From the NCBI GenBank assembly GCA_947179325.1, contig CAMXAU010000027.1, positions 1 through 41,371 on the forward strand: a stretch of 41,371 nucleotides of DNA, read 5' to 3'. This stretch comes from an uncultured Bacteroidales bacterium. GTDB lineage: Bacteria; Bacteroidota; Bacteroidia; Bacteroidales; UBA932. Under the pieces are notes generated by a model that saw only the letters and a program-made list of their open reading frames with translations, had not been told where the DNA came from and did not search any database. Both the position numbers and the translations under genes were made by a program. This document shows, one piece after another, positions 8,055 to 15,808 of the stretch (position 1 is its first letter; every line of letters starts with the position of its first letter).

Positions 8055-8140
8055 TGCTCCGGACGGGAATCGAACCCGTACGGACATTTCTGCCCACGGG
8101 ATTTTAAGTCCCGCGTGTCTACCTATTCCACCACCAGAGC
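8055..8140 (-). tRNA. tRNA-Leu (anticodon UAA)
   Basis: 86 nt, class II tRNA. The acceptor GCTCTGG pairs with CCGGAGC (one G-T pair) and the discriminator is A. The anticodon stem CGGGA/TCCCG encloses loop CTTAAAA, giving anticodon TAA. There is a long variable arm (GGGCAGAAATGTCC) and a T loop GTTCGATTC. The 3' CCA is not encoded (CACT follows the discriminator), so it must be added by a nucleotidyltransferase. It reads leucine UUA/UUG codons. Single tRNA unit with its own terminator. Confidence 0.95.
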
Positions 8141-8172
8141 AAACTTATGGACAAAGATAGTGTAAAAAATCG

Positions 8173-8180
8173 TATATTCG
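8173..8180 (+). promoter_or_regulatory. -7 promoter box (TATATTCG) for the YhcH-family gene
   Basis: Seven of eight positions match TAnnTTTG. It sits 18 bp before the ATG at 8198, which argues against the more upstream ATG at 8147 because that would precede the promoter. Confidence 0.4.
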
Positions 8181-8197
8181 CGAAAAATTATATTGAT

Positions 8198-8626
8198 ATG
8201 GAAGAGAAACTTATGCACAACCCCTATTATGCCAAGGCGGTTGAATATATCAGGAGTACAGATCTTGACGCTTTGGAGCCAGGGAAACATCTCATTGATG
8301 GAGAGAATCTGTTTGTGAACATTGTGGACAGCCAGATGAAGACGCCTCAGCAGGCCCGTCTTGAGGTTCATGACAGGTATATAGATATTCAGATACCTCT
8401 CTCAAAGGCCGAGACTTATGGGGTTAAGCCACGTGTCGCGTGCACTGAGCCAGATGGAGAGTTCAATATGGAGAAAGACATCCTGTTCTATAGGGATCCT
8501 GTCGAAGAAACTGTCACTGCCCAGCCGGGTGAGGCTGTCACGTTCGCTCCTGAAACTGCCCATGCACCACTGATAGGCGAGGGGACAATACGCAAGGCTA
8601 TTTTCAAGGTTCTCGTTGTTGAATAG
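8198..8626 (+). CDS. YhcH/YjgK/YiaL (DUF386) cupin-like sugar anomerase-family protein
   Basis: 142 aa from the ATG at 8198; the frame is open back to 8147, but that start lies 6 bp from the tRNA and before the -7 box. The family pattern is clear: ALEPGKHLIDGENLFVNI, then EVHDRYIDIQIPL, then a late H near HAPLIG. These residues form a small double-stranded beta-helix metal site. Members include NanQ (sialic acid anomerase) and EbgC. Substrates are free sugars whose anomer exchange is accelerated; which one cannot be told, and no sialic-acid or galactoside catabolic gene is adjacent. Cytoplasmic, single gene. A short hairpin follows (8628-8650). Confidence 0.85.
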   Translation: MEEKLMHNPYYAKAVEYIRSTDLDALEPGKHLIDGENLFVNIVDSQMKTPQQARLEVHDRYIDIQIPLSKAETYGVKPRVACTEPDGEFNMEKDILFYRDPVEETVTAQPGEAVTFAPETAHAPLIGEGTIRKAIFKVLVVE

Positions 8627-8627
8627 A

Positions 8628-8650
8628 GCTTTGCAGCCAGACTGCAAAGC
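8628..8650 (+). terminator. Weak hairpin between convergent genes
   Basis: 9-bp stem (8628-8636 with 8642-8650) directly after the stop of the YhcH-family gene and before the PAP2 stop at 8686. There is no T tract in either direction, so it may only protect the 3' end. Confidence 0.35.
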
Positions 8651-8685
8651 CGGGTAAAAAGTGCAGATGGCCATTGATGCGGATT

Positions 8686-9915
8686 CTACCAGCAGAAGGA
8701 AGTGGAGAATCCGAGAAGGAATGAATTTATATATGGCTTTTGCTGAGAGAAACTGAATGTCTCATACTCGGCGAAAGCCTTTATCCTGAAATTCTCACCG
8801 GCCCTCAGCGTGACAGCTGCCTCTGCCAGGACATCAATTCCATTGGTCAGTTTCCATGCAGGGACCTCTAGTCTGCAATGGTGCCATGCATATCCGATCA
8901 TTGTCTTTATCTCGAATTCCAGAAGCTTAGGGAAAGGGTACTGCCAGAAAGCTCCTGCCATGGCATTGTATGTATTGAATGAAATGCCCTCAGCAATGCT
9001 GCCGGAATCAGATAGAGGCTGCAGCTGGTCAGCAGCCGCAAAGGCAAGTTCGTTGGCAGCGACTCTGACTGCTATTCCTGTCCGTGGCACAATCGGGATA
9101 TTTGTGAATATGGCCGCAGAGCTTCCTCTCAAAGGAAGTATGCCGGCTGATTTGTCGGATGCAGAGCCAAGGACGAACCTGCGTGCAAATGACAGTCCCG
9201 CCTCATAGTATCTGTGCTCATAGTCATATGCGAAAATATCGGGTCTCTCATATCCGTCATACAGATATTTCTCCTTGAAAATCAGGTCGCTTAGGAAATA
9301 TCCGAGATGTACGGAGCCTATGCCGATTGCCCCTCCAGCCAGCACGTCGCTCATCCAGTGGCGGTTGTTGAGCATTCTTGACACTCCGGTCACCGCTGCG
9401 GCGGTATATCCTCCGATGCTGAACCACGGGCTTCTCCATCCATATTCCTTGTGGAGCATTGTCGCAGCCATGAATGCAGTTGCAGTATGCCCGGAAGGGA
9501 ATGAATTCCGTGATGTCTCGTCAGGACGCATCCGTCGTACCGAATATTTAATCCCGTTCACTGCACCAGCCATTATCGCGGCTGAGAATGCATCTGACAC
9601 CAGCATCCTTCCCCATGAACTCCTCCCTTTGTATCCGCAGGCTTTTAGCCCGACCATAAGGACGGCCGGAGAATACTGCAGATAGTCATCGTACCTGTAC
9701 CTGAAGCCGGGAGCAGCGTTGTTGCGGAGCTGCCTGAGGTCTGTGTCTATAGACGGCCTGAACAGTGCATCGCTCTGTACCACAGGGGTCTGCACGTCTG
9801 GATTTCCTGCTAGTACGTTGTCTTGATATGACCTGATTATCTGTGCATGGGCAGATTGCTGGAATAGGATTGCTGCAATTGTTATGAGGAATGTTGATAA
9901 AGCTTTTCCGAACAT
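8686..9915 (-). CDS. Exported PAP2-family phosphatase with C-terminal beta-barrel-like region
   Basis: 409 aa from the ATG at 9915, which begins a clean signal peptide (MFGKAL to SAHAQ); an in-frame start 24 bases further upstream is less likely. The N-terminal half carries the three PAP2 acid-phosphatase motifs: KYSVRRMRP, PSGHTA and SRMLNNRHWMSD, with hydrophobic stretches between. The final ~170 residues alternate polar and aromatic residues and end in an aromatic (FSTSFCW), like an outer-membrane beta-strand tail. PAP2 enzymes of this build dephosphorylate lipids such as lipid A or undecaprenyl pyrophosphate; the substrate is not resolvable here. A -7 box TAACTTTG (9963-9956) precedes it. 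It converges on the YhcH-family gene. Confidence 0.85.
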   Translation of the reverse strand: MFGKALSTFLITIAAILFQQSAHAQIIRSYQDNVLAGNPDVQTPVVQSDALFRPSIDTDLRQLRNNAAPGFRYRYDDYLQYSPAVLMVGLKACGYKGRSSWGRMLVSDAFSAAIMAGAVNGIKYSVRRMRPDETSRNSFPSGHTATAFMAATMLHKEYGWRSPWFSIGGYTAAAVTGVSRMLNNRHWMSDVLAGGAIGIGSVHLGYFLSDLIFKEKYLYDGYERPDIFAYDYEHRYYEAGLSFARRFVLGSASDKSAGILPLRGSSAAIFTNIPIVPRTGIAVRVAANELAFAAADQLQPLSDSGSIAEGISFNTYNAMAGAFWQYPFPKLLEFEIKTMIGYAWHHCRLEVPAWKLTNGIDVLAEAAVTLRAGENFRIKAFAEYETFSFSQQKPYINSFLLGFSTSFCW

Positions 9916-9928
9916 GGTTTTTCTTTCG

Positions 9929-9936
9929 TAAATTTG
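9929..9936 (+). promoter_or_regulatory. -7 promoter box (TAAATTTG) for the small ORF at 9970
   Basis: Perfect TAnnTTTG, 33 bp before the ATG at 9970. The -33 position is only TTTC-like (about 9905). It overlaps the leader of the PAP2 gene on the other strand. Confidence 0.45.
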
Positions 9937-9955
9937 CACTGGTTTTGAGTGTCCG

Positions 9956-9963
9956 CAAAGTTA
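9956..9963 (-). promoter_or_regulatory. -7 promoter box (TAACTTTG) for the PAP2 gene
   Basis: Perfect TAnnTTTG on the minus strand, 40 bp upstream of the ATG at 9915. With the plus-strand box at 9929-9936 it makes two divergent transcripts whose 5' ends should nearly meet or overlap by a few bases. Confidence 0.5.
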
Positions 9964-9969
9964 ATTAAA

Positions 9970-10224
9970 ATGAAAATATATAGAAATCAGTCAGGTGAAA
10001 AAATCGTGTTCGTTGAAGATTTGAGTTTTCTCAGTGACAGGCAGCACTTTAACTGGATTCAGAGGCACTACCGCAATATCAGGCATCGCCGGGCCTGCCG
10101 CAGGTCCGACATAATAATGGCGGCAAACGAAAAGGTCGCGACAGACATCGTCAAATATTATTTCATTCCAAAGTCACGTATCCGTCTTGTGGAAATCACA
10201 CGCACGCCAGGGTTGCAACGCTGA
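9970..10224 (+). CDS. Small glycosyltransferase-fragment-like protein (84 aa)
   Basis: 84 aa from the ATG at 9970. The centre (RRACRRSDIIMAANEKVATDIV, in two halves, then YYFIPKSRI) resembles the hinge of GT4-type glycosyltransferases, where an SDxIIAxSE...DIxxYFxIP block lies between the two Rossmann domains. Neither the donor-binding C-terminal domain nor the full acceptor domain is present, so it cannot be a complete enzyme. It may be a small conserved protein derived from that fold, or a gene remnant. A perfect -7 box upstream supports expression. Its last 29 bases overlap the end of comF on the opposite strand. Confidence 0.55.
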   Translation: MKIYRNQSGEKIVFVEDLSFLSDRQHFNWIQRHYRNIRHRRACRRSDIIMAANEKVATDIVKYYFIPKSRIRLVEITRTPGLQR

Positions 10225-10981
10225 TGCGCACTTCAGGAGGGAAGGCAGAACGCAGGGCAGAGTAGCATGCGTTTAATGTTGCGCCGGTGGTGAATACGTC
10301 GTCGATAATCAGGATATGCTTTATTCCACCTGTATATTTATTGCCTGAAGAGTCTTGACCATGCTCCTGGATTTCCAGGCCTGCGCTTTTTCTGAATCTC
10401 CTGCTGAAGCCAAATGCCCCTGAAACATTCCTGCTCTTCTGGCCGACATCCAGCCTGGTCTGTGTCCTGGTGCGTCTTCTGCGCACAAGCATATCCTTGT
10501 ATAGGGGCGCACCGAGTTCCGAGGCTACGCACTGTGCAATGGTCTCTGCCTGGTTATAGCCGCGTCTCCAGTGTCTTGTCCAGTGAAGCGGCACCGGGAC
10601 AACGGCATCTACATCCCTGAAGTGTTCCGCAGAGGCCAGCTTTCCTCCAAGTATTTTTCCGAAATGGCGGCCGATACGGATATTCCCCTGATATTTCAGC
10701 CCGTAGCATATGTTCCTGTATCCCGAGCCGGAGCGGAAAAAGAACAGCGAAGCCGCGAAAGAATATGGCTCATACCTTTCGAGCCCACGTTGGATCATTG
10801 CATTGAACCTGTCTGCCATGGGATTGTAGACAAGATTCCAGTTATATGTCAGCGGCATGTCATCATGACAATATATGCAGAGGTGTTTCTCGTTCACAAG
10901 CAATTTCCTCCCGCACACTGCGCAATGTCTTGGCACAAGCACATCCGCAACCGCCCCTGTTACATATTTTATTGATGGCAT
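10196..10981 (-). CDS. comF: ComF-family phosphoribosyltransferase-like protein
   Basis: 261 aa, a usual ComF length. The N-terminal zinc finger is CAVC (about residue 19) with CIYC (about residue 35). The C-terminal half is a PRTase fold with VVPVPLHWTRHWRRGYNQAE, and the PRPP loop reads ILIIDDVFTTGAT. ComF proteins are cytoplasmic and needed for DNA uptake in naturally competent bacteria; outside competence their role is open, though links to DNA repair have been reported. It lies 110 bp after fabG on the same strand, separated by a terminator, and no clear -7 box was seen in that gap, so it may depend on read-through. A possible stem-loop (GGTTCCC...GGGAAGCC, about 11012-11029) lies in its leader. 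Confidence 0.92.
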   Translation of the reverse strand: MPSIKYVTGAVADVLVPRHCAVCGRKLLVNEKHLCIYCHDDMPLTYNWNLVYNPMADRFNAMIQRGLERYEPYSFAASLFFFRSGSGYRNICYGLKYQGNIRIGRHFGKILGGKLASAEHFRDVDAVVPVPLHWTRHWRRGYNQAETIAQCVASELGAPLYKDMLVRRRRTRTQTRLDVGQKSRNVSGAFGFSRRFRKSAGLEIQEHGQDSSGNKYTGGIKHILIIDDVFTTGATLNACYSALRSAFPPEVRISVATLACV

Positions 10982-11057
10982 TCTTCTGCAATTGTCAGCT
11001 GGTTCAGGCTTCCTCTGGGCTTCCCATAGGGAACCTGGAACAGCCTGGAAAGAAAAA

Positions 11058-11082
11058 CTCCCCTTCCGTATCGGGAGGGGAG
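11058..11082 (-). terminator. Terminator of fabG
   Basis: 11-bp stem with a 3-base loop (11058-11068 with 11072-11082, one wobble), followed on the minus strand by five T (11053-11057). It begins 9 bp after the fabG stop. Confidence 0.85.
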
Positions 11083-11091
11083 CATATAGGT

Positions 11092-11838
11092 TTAGCAGTT
11101 CATCGCACCGCAGCAGTGGATAACCTGGCCGCTTACATATGAAGACAGCGGAGAAGCGAGGAAGAGGGCAACATTCGCCACATCCTCAGGAGTGCCGCCA
11201 CGGCGGAGAGGGATTGTCTTTGCCCACTCTTCTTTCACCTTGTCTGAAAGTGCGTTGGTCATGTCAGTGATGATGAAGCCCGGAGCGATGCAGTTTGCGC
11301 GGATTCCGCGTGGACCCATCTCCTTGGCGATAGACTTTGCAAGTCCGATAAGGCCTGCCTTTGATGCAGAGTAGTTGCACTGTCCTGCATTTCCTGAGAC
11401 ACCGACAACAGAAGACATGTTGATGATGCTTCCCTCGCGCTGCTTGGCCATGATAGGTGTGCAGGCGTGGATGAAGTTGAATGCAGACTTGAGGTTGACA
11501 GCGATTACAGCATCCCACTGCTTCTCCTCCATCCTCATCATGAGACCGTCCTTTGTGATACCTGCATTGTTGACAAGTATGTCGATGTGTCCGAACTCAT
11601 TCTGGATTTCTGTGACAACCTTGTGTGTCTCTTCAAAGTCGGCAGCATTGGATGCATATGCCTTAACCTTTACGCCGAATGCCTCAAGCTCCTTTACAGT
11701 TGCCTCGGCAGCCTCATTGATGACGAGGTCTGTGAATGCTATGTCTGCACCTTCCGATGCGAATTTAACGGCGATAGCCTTTCCTATACCTCTTGCCGCA
11801 CCTGTGATGACGGCAACTTTTCCTTCAAGAAGTCCCAT
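11092..11838 (-). CDS. fabG: 3-oxoacyl-[acyl-carrier-protein] reductase (SDR family)
   Basis: 248 aa, standard FabG size. The NADPH-binding TGAARGIG is at about residues 12-19, with NNAG near 90. The catalytic Ser lies in NMSSVVG and the Tyr/Lys pair in NYSASKAG; the late IAPGFIITDM is typical of FabG. It reduces 3-oxoacyl-ACP in fatty-acid elongation, in the cytoplasm. The last residues (CCGAMNC) vary from the common GGMxM ending, with three cysteines in seven residues. It follows rodA on the same strand but has its own near-consensus promoter in the 129-bp gap, so it is probably a separate unit. SDR enzymes of other specificity can look alike, but the overall fit to FabG is good. Confidence 0.93.
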   Translation of the reverse strand: MGLLEGKVAVITGAARGIGKAIAVKFASEGADIAFTDLVINEAAEATVKELEAFGVKVKAYASNAADFEETHKVVTEIQNEFGHIDILVNNAGITKDGLMMRMEEKQWDAVIAVNLKSAFNFIHACTPIMAKQREGSIINMSSVVGVSGNAGQCNYSASKAGLIGLAKSIAKEMGPRGIRANCIAPGFIITDMTNALSDKVKEEWAKTIPLRRGGTPEDVANVALFLASPLSSYVSGQVIHCCGAMNC

Positions 11839-11934
11839 AATAATACGGATTTAGTTTAAGTTTATAGTAGTTTACTTATTCGTCCTGCAACAGAACCGGC
11901 CATGTCTTTCATGGCGTTTCTGGATACGGGACTG

Positions 11935-11966
11935 CAAAAGTAATCAAATTATTGGAATATCCACAG
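11935..11966 (-). promoter_or_regulatory. Promoter of fabG
   Basis: On the minus strand: TGTG, 19-bp spacer, TACTTTTG (11942-11935, perfect -7). It begins right behind the rodA stop at 11968. The predicted leader is about 90 bases and contains a small hairpin, GCCATG-AAAGA-CATGGC (about 11899-11915). Confidence 0.6.
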
Positions 11967-11967
11967 A

Positions 11968-13428
11968 TTAGTTTGAATACCGCTTGTCATTGCCGTCCAA
12001 TGCTATGAAAATGAACAGCAGCACCGTAAATGCAAGCAGGGATGAGCCTCCATAGCTTACAAACGGGAGCGGAATCCCGATCACCGGCATGATTCCTATT
12101 GTCATTCCTATATTAATGAACAGGTGCATGAAGATGCAGCTTGCAACGCAGTATCCATATATCCTTGTGAATGCCTCCTTGCTCTTCTCTGCATTATGGA
12201 CTATCCGCCATATCATGAAAACATATATGAGTATGACAGCGGTCGAGCCGAGGAAACCCCACTCTTCGCCGACAGTGCAGAATATGAAGTCCGTGCTCTG
12301 TTCCGGGACGAACCCGTATGTCGTCTGTGTACCGTTGAGATAGCCTTTTCCGGCCAGCCCTCCTGAGCCTATTGCTATCATGGACTGGTTGACATTGTAG
12401 CCTACTCCGGACGGGTCCTCCTTCATCCCAAGGAGCACTTCGATGCGTTTGCGCTGATGGTCCTGGAGGACATCGTTGAATATGAACTCCGTGGAAAAGA
12501 CCAGGAGCGTTCCTGCAATCACCGCGGCTGCCGCAAAATATGTAAATGTATTTCCTCTCCTGTAGGCGTGGAACAGCACGACAGGCAGGGACACGAGCAT
12601 TACGGCAGCCAGGATGTATATCGGGTCTGCTGCCTCCATGAAATCTTCCGGATTCTCGAAAAGTCCGGCGGCATGCTCTATCGCCGTCGGGACAAATCCC
12701 AGCACGACAAGTGCCGGGAGGTATTTTGCAGCCCAGCCCTTGAGCTTTCCCGAATAGACGGCGTCGCAGAATGTCGTCACGGCAAGAAGGAAGATAATTG
12801 CCATGTACGGAGAGACTGTAAGTGTCATTATGAAGAGCACGATGGCCATCCCGATCATGAACAGGAGCCATCCCGAAAGCCCTTCCCTGTAGAGGACAAA
12901 GGCGAATCCTACATATACCAGTGTCGAGCCTGTCTCATTCTGCAGTATGATGATGAGCATAGGCAGGACAATTATCGCGGCAACAGTCAGGAAATCCTTG
13001 ATCTTGCCCATCTTGAAGCCGAACTGGCTCATTACCGTTGCAAGGAGCAGGGATGTGGATATCTTCGAGACCTCCGCAGGCTGGAACTTTACATGGCCGA
13101 ATTCGAACCACGACCTGGAGCCTTTGGCCTCAGAGCCGAGGAATATCACTGCCACCAGGAGCAATATCATCGCCAGATATATCGGCACGGAGAGACTTTC
13201 GTATATCCTTGGGTTGAATACGAACACAATCATTACAGCTGCAGCCAGGCTGACCATCAGCCACATGAACTGTTTGCCGCTTCTGCCGGAATAGTCGAGT
13301 ATAGAACCGCTCTCTGTTGAATGTATAGAGGCATATATGTTTATGATGCCGATTGCCGCCAATACAAGATAGCACATGACAAGCAGCCAGTCGATATTCC
13401 TGAATAATCCTTTTTCTGTCAGTCGCAT
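11968..13428 (-). CDS. rodA: Rod-shape SEDS glycosyltransferase RodA
   Basis: 486 aa polytopic membrane protein with about ten or more helices, longer than the ~370 aa of enterobacterial RodA, mainly through an enlarged central region (about residues 200-320). The signature FVPEQSTDFIFCTVGEEWGF and the closing PFVSYGGSS are conserved SEDS features; the Asp of STDF is the residue needed for peptidoglycan polymerisation. It polymerises lipid II into glycan strands with PBP2 in the elongasome. It starts 14 bp after mrdA and is the last gene of the mreB-mreC-mreD-mrdA-rodA run; no promoter is visible between them. Confidence 0.96.
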   Translation of the reverse strand: MRLTEKGLFRNIDWLLVMCYLVLAAIGIINIYASIHSTESGSILDYSGRSGKQFMWLMVSLAAAVMIVFVFNPRIYESLSVPIYLAMILLLVAVIFLGSEAKGSRSWFEFGHVKFQPAEVSKISTSLLLATVMSQFGFKMGKIKDFLTVAAIIVLPMLIIILQNETGSTLVYVGFAFVLYREGLSGWLLFMIGMAIVLFIMTLTVSPYMAIIFLLAVTTFCDAVYSGKLKGWAAKYLPALVVLGFVPTAIEHAAGLFENPEDFMEAADPIYILAAVMLVSLPVVLFHAYRRGNTFTYFAAAAVIAGTLLVFSTEFIFNDVLQDHQRKRIEVLLGMKEDPSGVGYNVNQSMIAIGSGGLAGKGYLNGTQTTYGFVPEQSTDFIFCTVGEEWGFLGSTAVILIYVFMIWRIVHNAEKSKEAFTRIYGYCVASCIFMHLFINIGMTIGIMPVIGIPLPFVSYGGSSLLAFTVLLFIFIALDGNDKRYSN

Positions 13429-13442
13429 GGGATGAAGTCAGC

Positions 13443-15284
13443 TTAGTTTGGTTTGACCTTGTGCATGAGGTTCCCGTCCAGGACCCTGTTCTCAAGGGCC
13501 TTGCGTGAATCCCCGATTTCACCGTTGAGGTATTTCTCCACAAGCAGGGAGGCGATAGGTGCAGCCCAAGCTGCTCCGAATGAGCCGTTCTCCACGTATG
13601 CTGCAACCGCGATTCTGGGGTTGTCCTTCGGTGCAAAGCAGATGAACACTGAGTTGTCATCTCCGCGCGGGTTCTGTGCCGTACCGGTCTTTCCGCATAT
13701 GTCCAGCCCCTTTACCTCTGCCACGCTGGCAGTACCTCCTGAACCATATCCGCTGTTGACAGCCCTGTACATGCCCTGTACCACTTTCGGGAAATGCAGG
13801 GTGTCCACCATGGTGTACTGCTTCTCTTTGTATTTCCCGTCAATGGATACGTTCTCCGAGTCCTTGACGATGTGGGGGATATAGTAGAATCCACGGTTCG
13901 CGATTGTCGCGCACAGGTTGGCGAGGTGAAGCGGGGTGCATCCTATCTCTCCCTGGCCGATCGACAATGATATGATTGTCGTGGCCTTCCATCCTCCCTT
14001 GCCGTAGACCTTGTTGTAGTATTTCGAGTCGGGTATTGTGCCGCCAAGCTCTGCCGGGAAGTCGCTTCCGAGCTTCCTGCCGAACCCGAAGCTCTTGACG
14101 TAGCTGTTCCAGGCATCAAGGGCCTCTCCGATATTGCTGTAGCTGTTGTTTTCAAGCAGGTTTCTCAGCACATAGCAATAATATGCGTTGCATGACATCA
14201 TTATGGACTCTTCCAGGTTGAGAGGTGAGCGGTGGGCGTGGCATCCGAGCTTGTGCTTTCCGAAATGGTACCCCATGCTGCACGGATAGCATGTCGAAGG
14301 TGTCAGCACCCCCTCCTGCAGGCCGATAAGCCCGTTCACAAGCTTGAATACCGAGCCTGGCGGATATGGTGCCTGGACAGCCCTGTTGAACATTGGCTTA
14401 TATGGATTGGACACGACTTCGCTGTAGTGGTTTCCGAAGTCAGCAAGAATGTCCACGTCGATTCCAGGGCTTGAGACCAGTGTCAGGATTTCCCCTGTGG
14501 ACGGCTCTATCGCCACGAGGCTTCCTACCTTGTTCTGCATGAGGAGCTGTCCATAATGCTGCAGCTCAGCGTCTATCGTCGTGGTTATATCATTGCCCGG
14601 AACGGCCTCCTTGTCCATTTCTCCGTCCCTGTACCGTGTCATTATCCTGTTGTGCGAGTTCCTCAGGTACACGGCGTATCCCTTTTCCCCCCTGAGGTCC
14701 TTTTCCCTGGCTGCCTCGATCCCGGTCATGCCGGCATAGTCTCCAGCCTTATATTCCCCCTGGTGCCTGTTGATATATGACTGGTCGACCTCAGAGACAT
14801 AGCCGAGAAGGTTCCCGCCGGCGTTGAACGGATATTCCCTGGCGTTTCTCACCTGTCCGCTGAATCCCGGGAACATATAGGCCACTTCTGCGAATTTCAT
14901 GTATGTCTCCGGCGACAGCTGCTTTATCATTACGACTGAACGGTAGCCTATCTTGCGTCTGTTCTTCCTGTATTCCTCGAATTTCCTTTTGACGAACTCC
15001 CTCTCTATGCCGAGCACACTGCAGAATGTCGCAGTGTCGAATGCCTCTACATCCCGCGGGGTGACAAGCAGGTCGTATGTCGTCTTGTTCCCCACAAGGA
15101 TCTTCCCGTTCCTGTCGTGGATGATTCCGCGTACCGGATATATGGTCTGGTAGACCATGGAGTTGTTGGATGCATCAATCTTGTACCTGTCGTCAATGAT
15201 CTGTATGACAAACAGGCGTGCAATAAGTATTGCAGCCGTGATACCCAGTCCGATCAGAAGCTTGTTGGTCCTGTCCAGTTTCAT
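13443..15284 (-). CDS. mrdA: Penicillin-binding protein 2 (elongasome transpeptidase)
   Basis: 613 aa from the ATG at 15284 (MKLDRTNK); a 34-codon upstream extension overlapping mreD is unlikely to be used. One N-terminal membrane helix (about residues 8-27) and a pedestal domain precede the transpeptidase. The active-site Ser311 and Lys314 lie in PPGSVFK, SCN forms the second motif, and CGKTGTAQNP the third. It cross-links nascent peptidoglycan during lateral growth, working with RodA and activated by MreC. It begins 8 bp after the mreD stop. Confidence 0.96.
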   Translation of the reverse strand: MKLDRTNKLLIGLGITAAILIARLFVIQIIDDRYKIDASNNSMVYQTIYPVRGIIHDRNGKILVGNKTTYDLLVTPRDVEAFDTATFCSVLGIEREFVKRKFEEYRKNRRKIGYRSVVMIKQLSPETYMKFAEVAYMFPGFSGQVRNAREYPFNAGGNLLGYVSEVDQSYINRHQGEYKAGDYAGMTGIEAAREKDLRGEKGYAVYLRNSHNRIMTRYRDGEMDKEAVPGNDITTTIDAELQHYGQLLMQNKVGSLVAIEPSTGEILTLVSSPGIDVDILADFGNHYSEVVSNPYKPMFNRAVQAPYPPGSVFKLVNGLIGLQEGVLTPSTCYPCSMGYHFGKHKLGCHAHRSPLNLEESIMMSCNAYYCYVLRNLLENNSYSNIGEALDAWNSYVKSFGFGRKLGSDFPAELGGTIPDSKYYNKVYGKGGWKATTIISLSIGQGEIGCTPLHLANLCATIANRGFYYIPHIVKDSENVSIDGKYKEKQYTMVDTLHFPKVVQGMYRAVNSGYGSGGTASVAEVKGLDICGKTGTAQNPRGDDNSVFICFAPKDNPRIAVAAYVENGSFGAAWAAPIASLLVEKYLNGEIGDSRKALENRVLDGNLMHKVKPN

Positions 15285-15292
15285 GCGCCTCT

Positions 15293-15808
15293 CTAATTGT
15301 TTGAGGAAGAAAGAATATTCACGGTAACCAGCGACAGCGGGAATGTGCAGGCCATAGCTCCTGCGAACCTCGCCATGTTGAACCACATAGGACGTACACC
15401 GGCTCCGTCAGCAAAGATGTATATCATGAAGAATATTGCCTGTACGATGACCAGGGCATATGAAATCTTTGCGGCACCGTTTTTCTTGAAAGAGAAGTTT
15501 TCCTGCCTTGTAAGCAGGTCTTCCCCCATGATGACCCTGATTACAGTCTTCTGCGAGAGGGCTACCGGTACCAGGGCGAGCGTGTTAAGGCCGAGGAGAC
15601 CTTCGGCAAGGAAGTCTACAGCAAGGCCCGATGCGAATGCTATGGCCATGACCCATATGGTGTTCATTGACACCGGAAGGCACAGTATCATGGCCGGCAG
15701 GATAGACAGCATGGCATATGGGCTGAAATTGAAATAGTTGCTTATCAGCACCTGTGCGATAAGCAGCAGCGGGAACATTATCCCGAAATTCTGGACTGCG
15801 TTCTTCAT
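15293..15808 (-). CDS. mreD: Rod-shape-determining membrane protein MreD
   Basis: 171 aa with five to six hydrophobic helices and almost no soluble part, as in MreD. Sequence is poorly conserved in this family; the assignment rests on size, topology, the LAVDFLAEGLLGLNT stretch typical of MreD helix 3, and its place between mreC and mrdA. Its ATG overlaps the mreC stop by four bases (ATGA), indicating translational coupling. It is thought to help MreC/MreB assemble in the inner membrane. Confidence 0.9.
   Translation of the reverse strand: MKNAVQNFGIMFPLLLIAQVLISNYFNFSPYAMLSILPAMILCLPVSMNTIWVMAIAFASGLAVDFLAEGLLGLNTLALVPVALSQKTVIRVIMGEDLLTRQENFSFKKNGAAKISYALVIVQAIFFMIYIFADGAGVRPMWFNMARFAGAMACTFPLSLVTVNILSSSNN

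Noticed and set aside
12457..13320. A 287-codon plus-strand frame inside rodA.
   Set aside because: His/Tyr/Glu/Cys-rich shadow of the rodA coding strand with no promoter or homology.
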